64,000 nt of DNA from Parvivirga hydrogeniphila (GCF_023371205.1 NZ_JAMCCO010000002.1:311501-375500), one strand, 5' to 3'; counted from the stretch's first letter, positions 18,427 through 26,135 are shown. Translations and numbers: made by a program. Notes: generated by a model from the sequence alone, not told the origin.

Positions 18427-18509
18427 GACGCACCTCCTCGCTTCTCGCACCTGTCACAGAAACAGTCGAGGCGCCCTGCGTTCACAGGCCGCCTCGACAT
18501 CGTATACGT

Positions 18510-18585
18510 TGGTGGAGATGAGCGGACTCGAACCGCCGGCCTCTACCGTGCGAAGGTAGCGCTCTCCCAGCTGAGCTACATCCCC
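18510..18585 (-). tRNA. tRNA-Ala (anticodon CGC)
   Basis: A 76-nt cloverleaf on the minus strand. The acceptor GGGGATG pairs with CATCTCC and includes the G3-U70 wobble that identifies alanine tRNAs. The D arm is GCTCAGCTGGGAGAGC, the anticodon arm CTACC-TTCGCAC-GGTAG reads CGC at positions 34-36, and the T arm contains GTTCGAGTC. The terminal CCA is encoded (18510-18512). It decodes GCG, a frequent codon in this GC-rich genome. It lies inside the haem operon, between hemD and the small membrane protein. Confidence 0.95.
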
Positions 18586-18617
18586 GTCGTCCGACCCGGC
18601 CCTGCCGGGGCAGATGT

Positions 18618-18648
18618 ATACAATGCCGACCTCGGCGCGCTTTGTCAA
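18618..18648 (-). promoter_or_regulatory. Probable promoter of tRNA-Ala
   Basis: A perfect TTGACA (-35) on the minus strand at 18643-18648 overlaps the stop codon of hemD. A T/A-rich TTGTATACA stretch about 19-22 bp downstream could supply the -10. The spacing is longer than ideal, so the exact -10 is uncertain. It would allow the tRNA to be transcribed independently of the haem operon. Confidence 0.45.
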
Positions 18649-19457
18649 TCCGTCCCGACCTCGAACGTGCGCCTCCGGGCGTGCCGCTCGATGGCTTCGA
18701 CCAACGCGGGTGCCGTGTACTCCACCGGCTCGATCACCGTCGCAAAACCCGCCTCCCTGGCGACCTTCGCGGTGATCGGCCCGATGCAGGCAGCGATGAG
18801 CCGCTCGCGATCCGCATCGGGAGCGAGCTCGACGAAGTTGCGCACCGTCGAACCCGAGGTGAAGGTCACGTAGTCAACCTCGCCCGCCTCGAGGGCCGCG
18901 AGCGTCGCCGGATCGCCAGGACCAAGAACCGTGCGGTACGCCACCACCACGTCTACCAGGGCTCCGGCCTGCCGGAGCGCGTCCGGCAGCACCTCGCGCG
19001 CCTCCTCGGCGCGCGGCAGGAGCACCCGCGATCCCTCGCGCACGCCGCGCGCGAGCAGCCCTTCAGCGAGCGCTTCACCGATGTGCTTCTCGGCCACGTA
19101 GTCCGCTCGGATGCCGTTGCGTTCGCACGCGGCGGCCGTCGCCGGCCCCACGCACGCGACGCGCAGCCCCGCGACGTGGCGCGCGTCCCGCCCGCTCGCG
19201 TACAGGCGCGCGAAGAACCGATCGACCGCGTTCGCCGAGGTGAACACCACCCACGAGTACACCCCCAGGTGGCGGATGGCCTCGTCGAGCGGACCGGCGT
19301 CTTCGGGATCCGCAATCTGAATCGTCGGGAACGGCAAGACCTCGGCGCCGCGCTCGAGAAGCATCGTCACGAGCTGCTCGGACTGCTCAGGAGCGCGCGT
19401 CACGGCGACGGTGACGCCTGTAAGCGGACCTTCGATGGTGCCGGGAAGCGCGCTCAT
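18645..19457 (-). CDS. hemD: Uroporphyrinogen-III synthase
   Basis: 270 residues with the weakly conserved HemD fold: VTVAVTRAPEQSEQLVTMLLERGAEVLPFPTIQIADP at the N terminus (in pieces), YSWVVFTSANAVDRFFARL, and VDYVTFTSGSTVRNF plus ACIGPITAKVAREAGF near the C terminus. It closes the linear hydroxymethylbilane made by HemC with inversion of ring D. Placed three bases after the hemC stop. The assignment rests on these motifs and on position; sequence identity in this family is generally low. Confidence 0.9.
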   Translation of the reverse strand: MSALPGTIEGPLTGVTVAVTRAPEQSEQLVTMLLERGAEVLPFPTIQIADPEDAGPLDEAIRHLGVYSWVVFTSANAVDRFFARLYASGRDARHVAGLRVACVGPATAAACERNGIRADYVAEKHIGEALAEGLLARGVREGSRVLLPRAEEAREVLPDALRQAGALVDVVVAYRTVLGPGDPATLAALEAGEVDYVTFTSGSTVRNFVELAPDADRERLIAACIGPITAKVAREAGFATVIEPVEYTAPALVEAIERHARRRTFEVGTD

Positions 19458-19460
19458 CGC

Positions 19461-20420
19461 TCAGGTCCCCAGGAGCTCGTCGGCGCTCTCTGCGCCGCGG
19501 ATGGCCTCGAGTATCGCGCCCGCGCCGCCCTCGAGGAGCTCGCGCACCATGCGCTCGCCCAGACCGATGGGGTCTTCGGCAGGGCCTTCGACGCGCCGAC
19601 GGACGATGGTCGAGCCATCGAGCGATCCGACCATGGCGTCCATGACTATCCTCGCGCCCTCGATGCGCGCGTATGCGCCGATGGGCACCTGGCATCCGCC
19701 CTCGAGGCGCCGCATCACGACCCGCTCGGCGGTGACGCACTCCATCGTCTCCGGATGGCCGATATGCTCCATCACGTGGCGCATCTTCTCGTCGTCTTCG
19801 CGGATCTCCACACCGATCGCGCCTTGGCCGACCGCGCTGATCATCTGGCCGGGCTCGATGTAGTGCGTGATGCGGTCCGCCCAGCCCATGCGCGTGATGC
19901 CGGCCGCCGCGAGGATGACAGCGTCGACTTGCCCTTCTTCCGCCTTGCGCATGCGCGTGTCGAGGTTGCCCCGGACGTCCACGATCTCCACGTCCGGCCG
20001 CAGGTGACGGACCTGGGCCACGCGGCGCAGACTCGACGTGCCGACGCGCCCGCCTTCAGGAAGCGAGTCGAGCGTGTAGCCCTTGCCGCTCACGATGACG
20101 TCGCGCGGATCCACCCGCTCGGGCATCGCAGCGATGTACAGCCCTTCGGGGAGCTCGGTCGGGACATCTTTCATCGAGTGGACGCACATGTCCACCTCGC
20201 CGGCCATAAGCGCAACCTCGAGCTCCTTGGTGAACAGCCCCTTGCCGCCCACCTTCGCGAGCGGGACGTCGAGGATCTTGTCGCCGGTGGTCTTGATGAC
20301 CTTCAGCCGCACCGGTAGCCCGGTGATCTCCTCCACCATGCCTTTGATGTGCTCGGCCTGCCAGAGGGCGAGCTTGCTGCCCCTCGTGCCGATCACGAGC
20401 TCCGTGCGCTCAGCAGCCAA
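19461..20420 (-). CDS. hemC: Hydroxymethylbilane synthase (porphobilinogen deaminase)
   Basis: 319 residues. Signature segments are VIGTRGSKLALWQAEHIK, KGLFTKELEVALMAGEVDMCVHSMKDVPTELPEG (in pieces) and GTSSLRRVAQV. Cys243 in EGGCQVPIGAYA attaches the dipyrromethane cofactor. It polymerises four porphobilinogens into hydroxymethylbilane. The start overlaps the hemA end by 11 bp, so translation is coupled. Confidence 0.97.
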   Translation of the reverse strand: MAAERTELVIGTRGSKLALWQAEHIKGMVEEITGLPVRLKVIKTTGDKILDVPLAKVGGKGLFTKELEVALMAGEVDMCVHSMKDVPTELPEGLYIAAMPERVDPRDVIVSGKGYTLDSLPEGGRVGTSSLRRVAQVRHLRPDVEIVDVRGNLDTRMRKAEEGQVDAVILAAAGITRMGWADRITHYIEPGQMISAVGQGAIGVEIREDDEKMRHVMEHIGHPETMECVTAERVVMRRLEGGCQVPIGAYARIEGARIVMDAMVGSLDGSTIVRRRVEGPAEDPIGLGERMVRELLEGGAGAILEAIRGAESADELLGT

Positions 20421-21783
20421 GTCCGTCTCCCGTTTCGTTCGCAGCGTGCGTGTCGTGCATCTCGCGGGCCTTCCGGTTCAGAAGCGTCCGCAGAAGCCCC
20501 GGGCCGCGGCCGCCTTCGGCCTCGTCCAGCCCGTAGAGCTCCCGCGCCGCCTCGACCACGAGGTAGCCGTCGGCCTCCTCGGCGGCGGCCTTCAGACGCG
20601 CCGTCGGGCCGTGCAGCATCTTGTTGACAATCGCGCAGGTGAGCGCGTCGATCGTGGCGAGCTCCTTCTCCGAGAGGCCGCCTAAGCGCTTGAGGGCGCG
20701 CTCGAGCTCCGCCTGACGTATCGCTTCGGCCTTCGCACGGATGGCAGCGACCGTCGGGACCACCTCGAGCGACTCCTGCCACCGCAGGAACTCCGAGATC
20801 TCCTCCTCGATGATCGCCTCGGCGCGCTCGGCCTCCCGCATCCGCTCTTCGAGGTTCGACTCGACGACGCCGTTCAGGTCGTCGATGTCGTAGACGTACA
20901 CGTCCGAGAGGTCGTTCACCGCCGGGTCGATGTCGCGAGGCACCGCGATGTCGATGAAGAACAGCGGCCTGCCGCGGCGCCCCTTCATGACCTCGGCGAC
21001 ATCGGGTTTCCTCACCACGAAGTCCTGCGCTGCCGTGGATGAGATCACGATGTCCGCGTCGTGCATCCGCTCGAAAAGCGAGCCGTACTCGATCGCGCGC
21101 CCGGAGAACCGTTCGGCAAGCTCGACCGCGCGCTCGTAGGTGCGGTTCGCGACGAGCACGTCCACCGCGCCGTTGCACACCAGGTGCTTGGCCGTGAGCT
21201 CGCTCATCTTGCCAGCGCCGATGATGAGCACCGTGCGGCCTTCAAGCGAGTCGAAGACCTTCTTGGCGAGCTCCACCGCGGCGTAGCTGATGGACACGGC
21301 GTTCTCGCCGATGGCCGTCTCGGTGCGTACACGCTTACCGACCTCGAACGACTGCCGGAACAAGCGGTTGAACGCGCGACCGGTCGCGCCGTTCTCGAAC
21401 GCGTGCTCGTACGCCTCTTTGACCTGCCCGAGGATCTGCGCCTCGCCGATGACCATCGAGTCGAGCGATGAGACGACTCGGAACAGGTGCCGCACGACCG
21501 CCTCGCCCTTGACGATGTAGAGGTAGCGGACAAGGTCGTGACGGTCGAGGTCGTGGTAGTCGGCAAGGAAGCCCAGGACGGCGTCCACGCCGCGGTCGAC
21601 GTCGGACGAAAGCGCGTAGACCTCCGTTCGATTGCACGTGGAGAGGATGACCGCCTCGGCGATGGCTGCATCGCCAGTGAGGAGGGAGAGGGCCTCCGCC
21701 TGCCGAGCAGCAGGGAAGGTCAGCTTCTCCCTCATCTCTATGGGCGCGGTCTTGTGGCTCAGACCGACGAGGACCAGGTGCAT
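20410..21783 (-). CDS. hemA: Glutamyl-tRNA reductase
   Basis: 457 residues with the full three-domain layout. The catalytic domain has the nucleophile Cys50 in LSTCNRTEVYA and GEAQILGQVKEAYE. The NADPH domain has TVLIIGAGKMSELTAKHL. A C-terminal dimerisation helix region follows (VPTVAAIRAKAEAIRQAELERAL in part). It makes glutamate 1-semialdehyde from Glu-tRNA and is the usual control point of haem synthesis. Here the start lies only 35 bases downstream of a strong hairpin plus T-run, so expression is probably controlled by attenuation in the leader. Confidence 0.96.
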   Translation of the reverse strand: MHLVLVGLSHKTAPIEMREKLTFPAARQAEALSLLTGDAAIAEAVILSTCNRTEVYALSSDVDRGVDAVLGFLADYHDLDRHDLVRYLYIVKGEAVVRHLFRVVSSLDSMVIGEAQILGQVKEAYEHAFENGATGRAFNRLFRQSFEVGKRVRTETAIGENAVSISYAAVELAKKVFDSLEGRTVLIIGAGKMSELTAKHLVCNGAVDVLVANRTYERAVELAERFSGRAIEYGSLFERMHDADIVISSTAAQDFVVRKPDVAEVMKGRRGRPLFFIDIAVPRDIDPAVNDLSDVYVYDIDDLNGVVESNLEERMREAERAEAIIEEEISEFLRWQESLEVVPTVAAIRAKAEAIRQAELERALKRLGGLSEKELATIDALTCAIVNKMLHGPTARLKAAAEEADGYLVVEAARELYGLDEAEGGRGPGLLRTLLNRKAREMHDTHAANETGDGLGC

Positions 21784-21817
21784 GTCGCCCGCTTCGTCAC
21801 GTCTCTGCCTGCATCAC

Positions 21818-21880
21818 AAAAAGGGTCGCCCCCGCCGGTGCGGTGCGTTGTTGTTCAGGCAAGCAGGCCCGGCGGGGGCG
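21818..21880 (-). terminator. Intrinsic terminator in the hemA leader (attenuator)
   Basis: On the minus strand CGCCCCCGCCGG (21869-21880) pairs perfectly over 12 bp with CCGGCGGGGGCG (21827-21838). The 30-nt loop is followed after four bases by TTTTT (21818-21822). It ends 35 nt before the hemA start codon and downstream of the hemA promoter, so it would terminate hemA transcripts unless disrupted. The loop contains GCTTGCCTGAACA, exactly complementary to an upstream leader segment, which provides an alternative fold. Confidence 0.75.
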
Positions 21881-21923
21881 GTATACGCCTCGCATCTGCG
21901 CACACGCTACGCTTGCCTGAACA
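21852..21923 (-). promoter_or_regulatory. 13-bp inverted repeat in the hemA leader (possible antiterminator)
   Basis: On the minus strand TGTTCAGGCAAGC (21911-21923) is followed 46 bases later by its exact complement GCTTGCCTGAACA (21852-21864). The second copy lies in the loop of the terminator hairpin, and pairing of the two copies would enclose the terminator's 5' arm. The two folds are therefore mutually exclusive in a simple secondary structure. Alternatively the copies are protein-binding sites in opposite orientation. A third copy lies at 29002-29014 in the ccmE promoter region. Confidence 0.6.
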
Positions 21924-21928
21924 CGCAC

Positions 21929-21973
21929 ATGCTACCACCCGTGCTAGCCCTCGCACAATGCAAGCGCCGTGCC
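21929..21973 (-). promoter_or_regulatory. hemA promoter
   Basis: On the minus strand TTGTGC (21953-21958), an 18-bp spacer and TAGCAT (21929-21934). It is preceded by the block GGCACGGCGCTTGC (21960-21973) and preceded directly at the -10 by GGTGG. The same blocks, with TTGGCG-N17-TAGTAT, lie upstream of ccmE, which supports a shared promoter design. The start of transcription would fall just before TGTTCAGGCAAGC. Confidence 0.55.
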
Positions 21974-22062
21974 AGGCACCGGTCCGCTCGTCAGCTGAGC
22001 CACCGCTCGACCGGCTGGCGCAAGAAGTCGTCACGCGGTATCGGAGGAGTGTCGAATCGTAT

Positions 22063-22100
22063 GCTCAGCCCACTGAGTAATTTTGCTCAGCCCACTGAGT
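22063..22100. repeat. Tandem CTCAG-N4-CTGAG palindromes, 3' of the SDR gene
   Basis: Two exact copies of GCTCAGCCCACTGAGT (22063-22078 and 22085-22100), starts 22 bp apart, linked by AATTTT. Each contains the palindrome CTCAG-CCCA-CTGAG. The spacing is two helical turns, as for paired operators. The array begins 40 bp beyond the SDR stop, like the 14296-14333 array beyond hemL. Read on the plus strand each hairpin is followed by a short T-run, but no rightward gene ends here. Confidence 0.7.
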
Positions 22101-22139
22101 GGATCAACCGCACCGTTGCTGGCCTCGCCCTTTGCCGCC

Positions 22140-22973
22140 TCAGCCGCGCTTGGTCGAGCGGACCTCAGCGATCTGGCGGTCGAAGACGAAGAAGAAGAGC
22201 TCAGGCCAGACGCCCTTCAAGCGGTACAGCAGCGCGTTGCTCGCACCAGGTATCCATAGGTGCTTCTTGCTGCGCGCAGCCTTGAGGATCACGCGGGCGA
22301 TGTCATCTGCCGAGACGGTCTTGGCGCTCCCAGCGATCTTCGCGGTCTCGGGTGGACGGATGGCTCGCTCGGCAGCGAAACCGGGCGTGTCGACGTCCGG
22401 CGGGCACACCACGCTCACCCGCACGCCGTGCGGCGCAAGCTCGCTGCGCAGTACTTCCGAGAACCCCATCACGCCGTACTTCGCAGCGCTGTACGCGGAG
22501 TACCCGTACACCCCGACGAAGCCCGCCATCGACGAGACGTTGACGATCGCGCCGCTGCCACGCTCCACCATGCCCGGCGCGACGGCCCGCGTCACGTGCG
22601 CGACGCCCATCAAGTCCACCTCGATGTGCGCGCGGAACAGCTCCGGCGGCATCTCGAGGAACGCCTGCGGCACGTAGATGCCCGCGCAGTTCACGAGCAC
22701 GTCGATGCGCTCAAGATCCGCACGCGTCTGCGCTACGGCATCCCGCACCGCCTGCTCGTCAGCGACGTCCGCCGGGAATGCCAGCACCCGCTGGCTGCTC
22801 GCGAGCGCCGCGGCGCGCACTGCCGACGCGGCCTGCTCGAGACGCTCGGGGTTCCGCGCGATGAGCGCCACGTGCGCTCCTTGCGCCGCGAACGCGCGCG
22901 CTGTCGCAAGCCCGATCCCGCTCGACGCGCCGGTGATGAGGACGACAGAGCCCTCGAACTGAGCGGCCGCCAC
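22140..22973 (-). CDS. Short-chain dehydrogenase/reductase
   Basis: 277 residues from a GTG at 22973, one base after the stop of the CcsA/HemX-like gene. Classical SDR motifs are TGASSGIGLATA (NADP(H) loop), VNCAGIY, the Ser of VNVSSMAG and the YSAAK catalytic pair. The C terminus is hydrophobic and aromatic (ALLYRLKGVWPELFFFVFDRQ), suggesting membrane association as in 3-ketodihydrosphingosine reductase-like SDRs. The substrate is unknown. It is the last gene of the cytochrome c maturation operon, where an SDR is unexpected. Confidence 0.85.
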   Translation of the reverse strand: MAAAQFEGSVVLITGASSGIGLATARAFAAQGAHVALIARNPERLEQAASAVRAAALASSQRVLAFPADVADEQAVRDAVAQTRADLERIDVLVNCAGIYVPQAFLEMPPELFRAHIEVDLMGVAHVTRAVAPGMVERGSGAIVNVSSMAGFVGVYGYSAYSAAKYGVMGFSEVLRSELAPHGVRVSVVCPPDVDTPGFAAERAIRPPETAKIAGSAKTVSADDIARVILKAARSKKHLWIPGASNALLYRLKGVWPELFFFVFDRQIAEVRSTKRG

Positions 22974-22974
22974 G

Positions 22975-23802
22975 CTACACCCCGAAGACGTGGAAGCCTG
23001 CAGGCACCGTGCGGGCGACGATCGCGAGCACGACCACCAGCGCGGCGCCGAGAAGCGCAAGCCGCGCCGTCGTCCGCGCCGTGGCGCGCTCGGAGTAGTG
23101 GAGGCCGAGGTATGCGCCGAAGACGGCCCACACCAGTCCGGCGAGCATGACGCGCGGGTCGGCCCACCAGCCGGCCTGATCGGTCTCATACGCCCGCACG
23201 ATCCCGAGCATGAGGCCGGCCGTGTACGCCGGGAACGCGAACGCGATGGCGCGGCGCGCGAGCAGGTCGATGCTCGCGAGCGGCGGGAGGCGCTTGAACA
23301 GCATGCTCGTCTTGCGGCGCTTCAGCTGGCGCTCCTGGAGCAGGTACGCGAGCGAAGCGACGGCGCCGACGATGAATCCGGCGTTCGCGAACACGATCAT
23401 CGCCACGTGGATGCCGATCTTCCAGTTCTCCACGAGCGGCGAGACCGGAGCGGCCCCCTTGCGCGCGAAGAACTGCGAGACAACCATGAGCAGCGTGCCG
23501 CCGGGCACCAAGAGCACTCCGTAGACCTTGATCTTCACGAGATGCTCGATCACGAAGTAGACAAGGATAAGAGCCCACGCTAGCAAGATGAGCTGGTTCT
23601 GCCCGTCCAGGCGCGTCCCGTCCTCGGCGATTGAGCGCATACCGACGGACGCCGTGTGGCACAGGAAGCCCGCGCCCGTGAAGAAGGTCGCATACCAAGA
23701 GTACGCCGGCCGCTTGCTCAAGAAGTGGTAGGCGTACAGGACCGTCGCGGCACCGTACAGCAGCGTCGCGAACCAGAACGCTATGACGGCCGCAGTGGCC
23801 AC
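22975..23802 (-). CDS. CcsA/HemX-type cytochrome assembly membrane protein
   Basis: 275 residues, about eight transmembrane helices, GTG start at 23802 with AAGGAG. It carries the CcsA/CcmC-family tryptophan-rich region in short form (YETDQAGWWADPRVMLAGLVWAVF, in pieces) and conserved histidines (YAYHFLSKR, HTASVGMRS, GLHYSERAT). Length and position just before hemA resemble HemX of Bacillus, which influences HemA; full-length system II CcsA proteins are longer. Since a full set of system I haem-handling proteins lies upstream, a HemX-like or accessory haem-handling role is more likely than a second synthetase. Confidence 0.8.
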   Translation of the reverse strand: MATAAVIAFWFATLLYGAATVLYAYHFLSKRPAYSWYATFFTGAGFLCHTASVGMRSIAEDGTRLDGQNQLILLAWALILVYFVIEHLVKIKVYGVLLVPGGTLLMVVSQFFARKGAAPVSPLVENWKIGIHVAMIVFANAGFIVGAVASLAYLLQERQLKRRKTSMLFKRLPPLASIDLLARRAIAFAFPAYTAGLMLGIVRAYETDQAGWWADPRVMLAGLVWAVFGAYLGLHYSERATARTTARLALLGAALVVVLAIVARTVPAGFHVFGV

Positions 23803-23811
23803 CTGTGCTCC

Positions 23812-23988
23812 TTAGCTCTGCTGCTCGCGGCGCCTGACGGCCTCCTCGAGCACCTGCATCTGCTTGTCGAGTCGGCGCAAGCGTGCGAACACCATGCCGA
23901 CGAACCCCAGCAGCGACACCCAGATGAGCGCGTACGCCCAGATCACGTACGGCGCCTGAGGGAGCACCTGCGAGTAGATGTCCTGCAT
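23812..23988 (-). CDS. ccmD: CcmD-like small membrane protein
   Basis: 58 residues starting MQDIYSQVLPQAPYVIWAYA. One transmembrane helix (YVIWAYALIWVSLLGFVGMVF) is followed by a basic, coiled-coil-prone tail (ARLRRLDKQMQVLEEAVRRRE). Size, topology and position directly after ccmC match CcmD, which helps release holo-CcmE from CcmC. The ATG at 23988 follows TAGGAGGCTGACGCG. It lies between ccmC and the CcsA/HemX-like gene with only a few bases on either side. Confidence 0.8.
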   Translation of the reverse strand: MQDIYSQVLPQAPYVIWAYALIWVSLLGFVGMVFARLRRLDKQMQVLEEAVRRREQQS

Positions 23989-23992
23989 CGCG

Positions 23993-24676
23993 TCAGCCTC
24001 CTAGCCCGATCTTGAGCGCTTCGAGACGCTCCTTGAGTTCTTCTTCTTTCAGACGGAGCTGGTAGAACGCGTACCCCAGCATGAGCATGCCGATCTGGCC
24101 CACGATGAACGTTGCCAGCATCGGCGGCTCGAGCCCCCCGCTCTTGAACACCACGGGATGCGTGCTCTGCACGACGCGCGTGATGAAGAACGAGATCGGC
24201 GCGTCGATGAACGCGAGGATCCCGAACGCCGCCGCATAGGTCGCACGCCGCTCCTCGTCATCGACGGAGTTCCGGAGCACGAAGTACCCGATGACGAGCA
24301 GCGTCATGATGAAGTACGTGGTGAGACGCGGCTCCCACTGCCACCACACGTTCCACTCGACGCGCGTCCACAGGATGCCCGTCGCCATCGTCAGAAGCAC
24401 GAAGAAGAGCGTCACCTCCGTGGCGATGCGCGCCTTGACGTCGTACTCCTTGCGCTTCGTCATCAAGAACCGCACGCCGTAGTACGCGGTGAAGAAGAAC
24501 ACGAGGAACGACGCCTCGGCGACCGGCACGTGGAAGTAGAAGATCTTCTGTGCGAAGTCCACGCGACCGTCGGGATACACGCTCGGCGGCGCCCAGAAGA
24601 AGGTCAAGAGGAACGTCGCGGTGGTGATGACCGCCCCGAGCGCCAGCATGACCTCCGCGAGGTAGCCACGCTTCAT
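23993..24676 (-). CDS. ccmC: Haem exporter/ligation protein CcmC
   Basis: 227 residues with six transmembrane helices. The tryptophan-rich periplasmic motif WTRVEWNVWWQWEPRLTTYF (WWD domain) is flanked by conserved histidines in YFHVPVAEASF and VVQSTHPVVF. CcmC presents haem to the chaperone CcmE. The ATG at 24676 has GGAAGGAG upstream and follows ccmB by 19 bp. It ends with a charged cytoplasmic tail (RLKEEELKERLEAL). Confidence 0.93.
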   Translation of the reverse strand: MKRGYLAEVMLALGAVITTATFLLTFFWAPPSVYPDGRVDFAQKIFYFHVPVAEASFLVFFFTAYYGVRFLMTKRKEYDVKARIATEVTLFFVLLTMATGILWTRVEWNVWWQWEPRLTTYFIMTLLVIGYFVLRNSVDDEERRATYAAAFGILAFIDAPISFFITRVVQSTHPVVFKSGGLEPPMLATFIVGQIGMLMLGYAFYQLRLKEEELKERLEALKIGLGG

Positions 24677-24695
24677 GCGAGACTCCTTCCTGCGC

Positions 24696-25400
24696 TCACG
24701 CTTCGATGACGAACTCGTACAGCCCGAAGGCCGCAAGCACCATTATGATATCGAATCCGCCGATCCAGCCCATCCAGGTCCAGAATGAGGCCATCGCATC
24801 AGGGCCGCCGATGACTGCCGCAAACGTCGCGCCGACCGCCGCGCGGAGCAGCGGGTACTGCAGCGGAACGAACAGCACGGCGAGCATGATGTCCTTGCCG
24901 GTGGTGTTCACCGAGATGGTCGCAAGCAGCGTGCCGATACCGGAGATGCCGATCGATGCGCCCACCAAGACGAGCGCGAGCATCCACAACGGCCCGCCGA
25001 ACCCGGCCCGACCTTGCAAGAAGAGGAACGCGAACACCGGCAAGGTGAGCACCTCGACGACGAGCAAGAACAGCAGGTTGCCGGTGAACTTCGAGAGGAA
25101 GATCACCGGCCGGTCGATCGGAGAAAGCAGAAGCGCCTCTAAGCACCCCTGGTCTTTCTCGTGCACGAACGAGCGGTTCAGGCCGAGCATCGACATGAAG
25201 ATGAACGCCACCCACACGAGCCCTGGCATGACCAGGCGCACGTCGAGCCCCTCGCCTGCTTCGACGAGCGCGATCTGGTAGACGACCATCGTGAGGATCG
25301 CGTACAGGCCCATCGAGGTGAGCATCTCGCGCGTGCGGAGCTCCATCACGATGTCCTTGCGCAGGATCGCCGTGAACTGACGCCACGAGAGCGAGCCCAT
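24696..25400 (-). CDS. ccmB: Haem exporter permease CcmB
   Basis: 234 residues, six predicted membrane helices. It opens MGSLSWRQFTAILRKDIVMELRTREML, the CcmB cytoplasmic N terminus, and has LNRSFVHEKDQGCLEALLLSPIDRP (in pieces), a family hallmark. It forms the permease of the CcmAB ABC transporter that powers release of holo-CcmE. The start overlaps the ccmA stop by one base (TGATG). Confidence 0.93.
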   Translation of the reverse strand: MGSLSWRQFTAILRKDIVMELRTREMLTSMGLYAILTMVVYQIALVEAGEGLDVRLVMPGLVWVAFIFMSMLGLNRSFVHEKDQGCLEALLLSPIDRPVIFLSKFTGNLLFLLVVEVLTLPVFAFLFLQGRAGFGGPLWMLALVLVGASIGISGIGTLLATISVNTTGKDIMLAVLFVPLQYPLLRAAVGATFAAVIGGPDAMASFWTWMGWIGGFDIIMVLAAFGLYEFVIEA

Positions 25401-26128
25401 CACGACACCCCCATGCCGACGACCGACCGGTAGGTGGCACGGAACTCGCGCTCGTCTATGTCCTCGCGTCGCTCGAAGAGCACCACCCGGCCCTGCGCGA
25501 GGATCAGCGCGTGCGTGCACAGCTCGAGGCCTTTGTCGAGATCGTGGCTCACCATCACGAACGTGTGGTGCTGCCTGATGCTCGTCAGAAGCGAGTCAAG
25601 GATGTCCATCGCGTGCGGATCGAGGCCGGAGTACGGCTCGTCCAGGAAGAGCACGTCAGGCCGGTGGAGCAGCGCACGGGCGATCGACAAGCGCTGCAGC
25701 ATGCCGCGCGAGAAAGTGCGGGCCGCGTCAAGGCGGCGGTGATCGAGCTCGACCGCCTCGAGGAGCTCGCGCGCGCGCTCCTGCGGCCGCTCGACGCCGT
25801 ACATCTCCGCGAAGAAGAGCAGGTTCTCTTCGGCAGTGAGATCGGGGTATAGGAGTGGGTTGTGGCTGATGAGGCCGATGCGCGAACGCAGCTCGACTGC
25901 ACCTTCGACGACGTCCAAGCCGCAGACGCGAGCGCTCCCACTCGACGGCGCAACGAGCGTCGTCAGCACCTTGAGCAGCGTGGTCTTGCCCGCTCCATTC
26001 GGGCCGAACACGGACAGGAAGGCGCCGTCCGGGATCGAGAAGCTCACTCCGTCGAGCGCCTTGCGAACGCCGAACGCCCGCGTGAGATCGCGGGCTTCGA
26101 CGACGGGCTGGTCGACGGCCTCAGGCAT
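25400..26128 (-). CDS. ccmA: Haem exporter ATP-binding protein CcmA
   Basis: 242 residues from the ATG at 26128, seven bases after the ccmF stop, with GAGG upstream. ABC ATPase motifs: Walker A GPNGAGKTT, Q-loop region LISHNPLLYPDLTAEEN, a variant signature FSRGMLQRLSIARALL (SRGM in place of SGGQ), Walker B VLFLDEPYSGLD and H-loop VMVSHD. It energises CcmB. The variant signature is common in this subfamily. Confidence 0.92.
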   Translation of the reverse strand: MPEAVDQPVVEARDLTRAFGVRKALDGVSFSIPDGAFLSVFGPNGAGKTTLLKVLTTLVAPSSGSARVCGLDVVEGAVELRSRIGLISHNPLLYPDLTAEENLLFFAEMYGVERPQERARELLEAVELDHRRLDAARTFSRGMLQRLSIARALLHRPDVLFLDEPYSGLDPHAMDILDSLLTSIRQHHTFVMVSHDLDKGLELCTHALILAQGRVVLFERREDIDEREFRATYRSVVGMGVS

Positions 26129-26135
26129 CGGGTCC

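Larger units (their letters stand above)
21784..22139. other. Gap between the SDR gene and hemA: promoter, leader and palindromes
   Basis: 356 bp without a gene. Reading on the minus strand it holds the tandem CTCAG-N4-CTGAG palindromes (22063-22100), a hairpin-forming GTGCC-T-GGCAC near 21970, the hemA promoter (-35 and -10 at 21929-21958) and the attenuator (21818-21923). Each is listed separately. Confidence 0.7.

Noticed and set aside
22063-22100. Start of a CRISPR array, from the two exact repeats.
   Set aside because: Only two copies with a 6-bp linker, palindromic over their whole length, and no cas genes in the window.
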